Source: Parabacteroides sp. PF5-9 (GTDB lineage: Bacteria; Bacteroidota; Bacteroidia; Bacteroidales; Tannerellaceae). Taken from it: DNA of 64,000 bases. The notes under the pieces were generated by a model. That model saw only the letters and a list, made by a program, of their open reading frames with translations, had not been told where the DNA came from and did no database searches. Made by a program: the position numbers and the translations under genes. Location: positions 48,625-112,624 of the forward strand of contig NZ_JARXWG010000010.1 in the NCBI RefSeq assembly GCF_029893105.1. The letters run 5' to 3'. How positions within the stretch are numbered: the first letter of the stretch is position 1; every line of letters begins with the position of its first letter. Below, one piece after another: positions 62,785-64,000 of this stretch.

Positions 62785-62792
62785 TATCTTTG
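62785..62792 (+). promoter_or_regulatory. Putative -7 box of the AlkD-like gene
   Basis: TATCTTTG matches TAnnTTTG, 25 bp before the start codon. Confidence 0.5.
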
Positions 62793-62809
62793 TCCGAAAA
62801 GCAGTAAAA

Positions 62810-63499
62810 ATGGAATCTTCTATCAACGAAAAATTATATGCGTTAGCTGAAAGCGATTATAAAGCTTTTAACGAAAGACTCATTCCTACAAAGTATGAAA
62901 TACTTGGTATCCGTATGCCTGCTTTGAAAAAACTGGCAAAGGAAATAGCGACAAGTTCGGAACTGGAAAACTATCTTCAACAGACAGAATATCCTACATA
63001 CGAACATGTTTTACTCTACGGATTAGTATTGGGATACCTTAAAAACCGGTCATTAGAAACGATCTTTCACTATTTAGACCCATTGATTTTAAAATTTGAT
63101 AATTGGGCACATGTGGATACGATTGTTTGCAACCCTAAAATATTCAAGAAATATCCGGATGAAGTATTGGCTCACTTCCTATCACTTAAAACAGATGAAG
63201 GTGAGTTTACGAAACGGACTTTCGTTATTCTTCTGATGGATTATTTCTTCAACGAAACGTATATTGACATTGCACTAAAACACCTGTCGGAAGTTCCACA
63301 AGGACAGTATTATGTAGATATGGCTATTGCCTGGGCAATCAGCGTGGGACTGATCAAATTTTATGATCAAACAGTTCTTTTACTGGAGCAACAAACTTTC
63401 TCTAAGTTCGTACATAATAAAGCCATCCAAAAAGCCCGTGAAAGCTATCGGATAACACCTGAACTAAAAGAACATCTAAATAAAATGAAGGTGAAATAA
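62810..63499 (+). CDS. DNA alkylation repair protein, AlkD-like
   Basis: A 229-residue HEAT-repeat protein. ILGIRMPALKKLAKEIA and YEHVLLYGLVLGYL match the AlkD/AlkC group; a central NWAHVDTIVCNPKIF fits the conserved WD-type DNA-binding region, and the C-terminus has RKARESYRIT-like basic residues, written here as KARESYRITPELKEHL. Such proteins excise alkylated purines without base flipping. A TATCTTTG box precedes it. Activity is inferred from family. Confidence 0.85.
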   Translation: MESSINEKLYALAESDYKAFNERLIPTKYEILGIRMPALKKLAKEIATSSELENYLQQTEYPTYEHVLLYGLVLGYLKNRSLETIFHYLDPLILKFDNWAHVDTIVCNPKIFKKYPDEVLAHFLSLKTDEGEFTKRTFVILLMDYFFNETYIDIALKHLSEVPQGQYYVDMAIAWAISVGLIKFYDQTVLLLEQQTFSKFVHNKAIQKARESYRITPELKEHLNKMKVK

Positions 63500-63571
63500 A
63501 AAGAAGAACTGTTGATATCCACTAATATCCATTTTTTATGTATGTTTGTTTTTCACTAAATAAAGACAAAC

Positions 63572-63892
63572 ATGTTACTGACAACAACAAACACCCTTCA
63601 GGGAAAAGAGATTATTCAATATTTCGGTATTGTTTCGGGCGAAACAATCATAGGAGCAAATATCGTAAAAGATTTTTTTGCAGGAATTACAGACATCGTC
63701 GGTGGTCGCGCCAGCTCATATGAAAATGTACTTAGAGAAGCTAAAGAGAGAGCATTACAAGAAATGAGTGAACAAGCGAAACGACTGGGAGCTAATGCTG
63801 TTATTGGTGTCGATTTGGATTACGAAACTGTAGGCGGCGGAAATACTATGCTAATGGTTACTGCTGCTGGAACAGCTATCCGTTATAAATAA
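63572..63892 (+). CDS. YbjQ family protein
   Basis: A 106-residue protein of the YbjQ/UPF0145 heavy-metal-binding-domain family: [20 protein letters not shown], then [18 protein letters not shown], and ending [16 protein letters not shown] followed by [13 protein letters not shown]. The family forms pentameric rings of unknown function. It converges on the 5S rRNA gene with a shared terminator. Confidence 0.92.
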   Translation: MLLTTTNTLQGKEIIQYFGIVSGETIIGANIVKDFFAGITDIVGGRASSYENVLREAKERALQEMSEQAKRLGANAVIGVDLDYETVGGGNTMLMVTAAGTAIRYK

Positions 63893-63909
63893 AAGAAATC
63901 AATAAAAAA

Positions 63910-63948
63910 AAGAGGTACATTCCTCCATTCGGATCGAATATACCTCTT
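63910..63948. terminator. Terminator of the rRNA operon, shared with YbjQ
   Basis: AAGAGGTA (63910-63917) pairs with TACCTCTT (63941-63948). On the minus strand a run of seven T follows, as expected after 5S rRNA. Confidence 0.75.
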
Positions 63949-63956
63949 AATCAAAA

Positions 63957-64000
63957 ACTGGCAGCTACCTACTCTCCCACATTGTGTGCAGTACCATCGG
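63957..64000 (-). rRNA. rrf: 5S ribosomal RNA, 3' end (partial)
   Basis: Read on the minus strand, this gives CCGATGGTACTGC then CACAATGTGGGAGAGTAGG and TAGCTGCCAG, the conserved 3' half of Bacteroidetes 5S rRNA. The 5' part and the rest of the rRNA operon lie beyond the right edge. Confidence 0.93.

Overview
The window is chromosomal DNA of a Bacteroidales bacterium, most like Parabacteroides or a close relative. The evidence is a TonB receptor with a carboxypeptidase-like N-terminal domain, a Mfa1/Mfa2 (type V) fimbrial locus, many short-signal lipoproteins, 6-bladed propeller and DUF2851/DUF4293/DUF4827/WbqC families, the Bacteroidales-type RNA polymerase omega protein, weak Shine-Dalgarno sites, and TAnnTTTG boxes upstream of many genes. 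The genus is inferred, not proven. No prophage, insertion sequence, CRISPR array or tRNA gene was seen. The minus-strand 3' end of a 5S rRNA gene enters at the right edge.

Layout. 1-3.6 kb: truncated TonB receptor and a serine-type sulfatase. 3.8-11 kb: hisH-hisA-hisF-hisIE-ftsE-like, then lysC, lysA and a family 2 glycosyltransferase. 11-17 kb: rplS, a NIPSNAP protein, a secreted GH3/beta-lactamase-like fusion, a CobD-like PLP enzyme and a 56-residue membrane protein. 17-21.4 kb: plsC, then a leftward envelope operon (OmpA-like lipoprotein, alpha/beta hydrolase, Wzi-like porin). 21.9-28.3 kb: a propeller lipoprotein and a leftward pair of secreted carbohydrate-active proteins. 28.8-34.4 kb: rubredoxin, a lipoprotein, diacylglycerol kinase, DUF3108, an Ig-like lipoprotein and DUF2851. 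34.5-38.1 kb: dapB, two signal peptidase I paralogues and WbqC. 38.1-42.7 kb: fimbrial locus. 44-50.6 kb: MFS transporter, paaK-ACT, bamD-rpoZ-DUF4293 and a low-complexity secreted protein. 50.7-59 kb: FadL-like porin, ECF sigma factor, rpe, comEC, nrnA, DUF4827, glmM, Nudix. 59-64 kb: a small protein, topB, a PagL-like protein, an AlkD-like protein, YbjQ and 5S rRNA.

The genes mix central metabolism (histidine, lysine/diaminopimelate, amino sugars) with envelope biogenesis (BamD, LepB, PlsC, lipid A deacylase-like, Wzi, fimbriae) and glycan use (sulfatase, GH3 fusion, agarase-like and beta-helix proteins).

The most unusual signal is non-coding. Five intergenic regions carry short arrays whose repeated cores are spaced by exactly 22 bp, in two sequence families that share the word CTGTTAGAsG and have oppositely oriented ends. 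A separate 220-bp nested palindrome and a shared ~30-nt motif lie in other gaps. Other leads are a second LepB paralogue with serine at the catalytic lysine position, a large fimbrial protein ending in an amidotransferase-like fold, and four genes of 53-58 codons.
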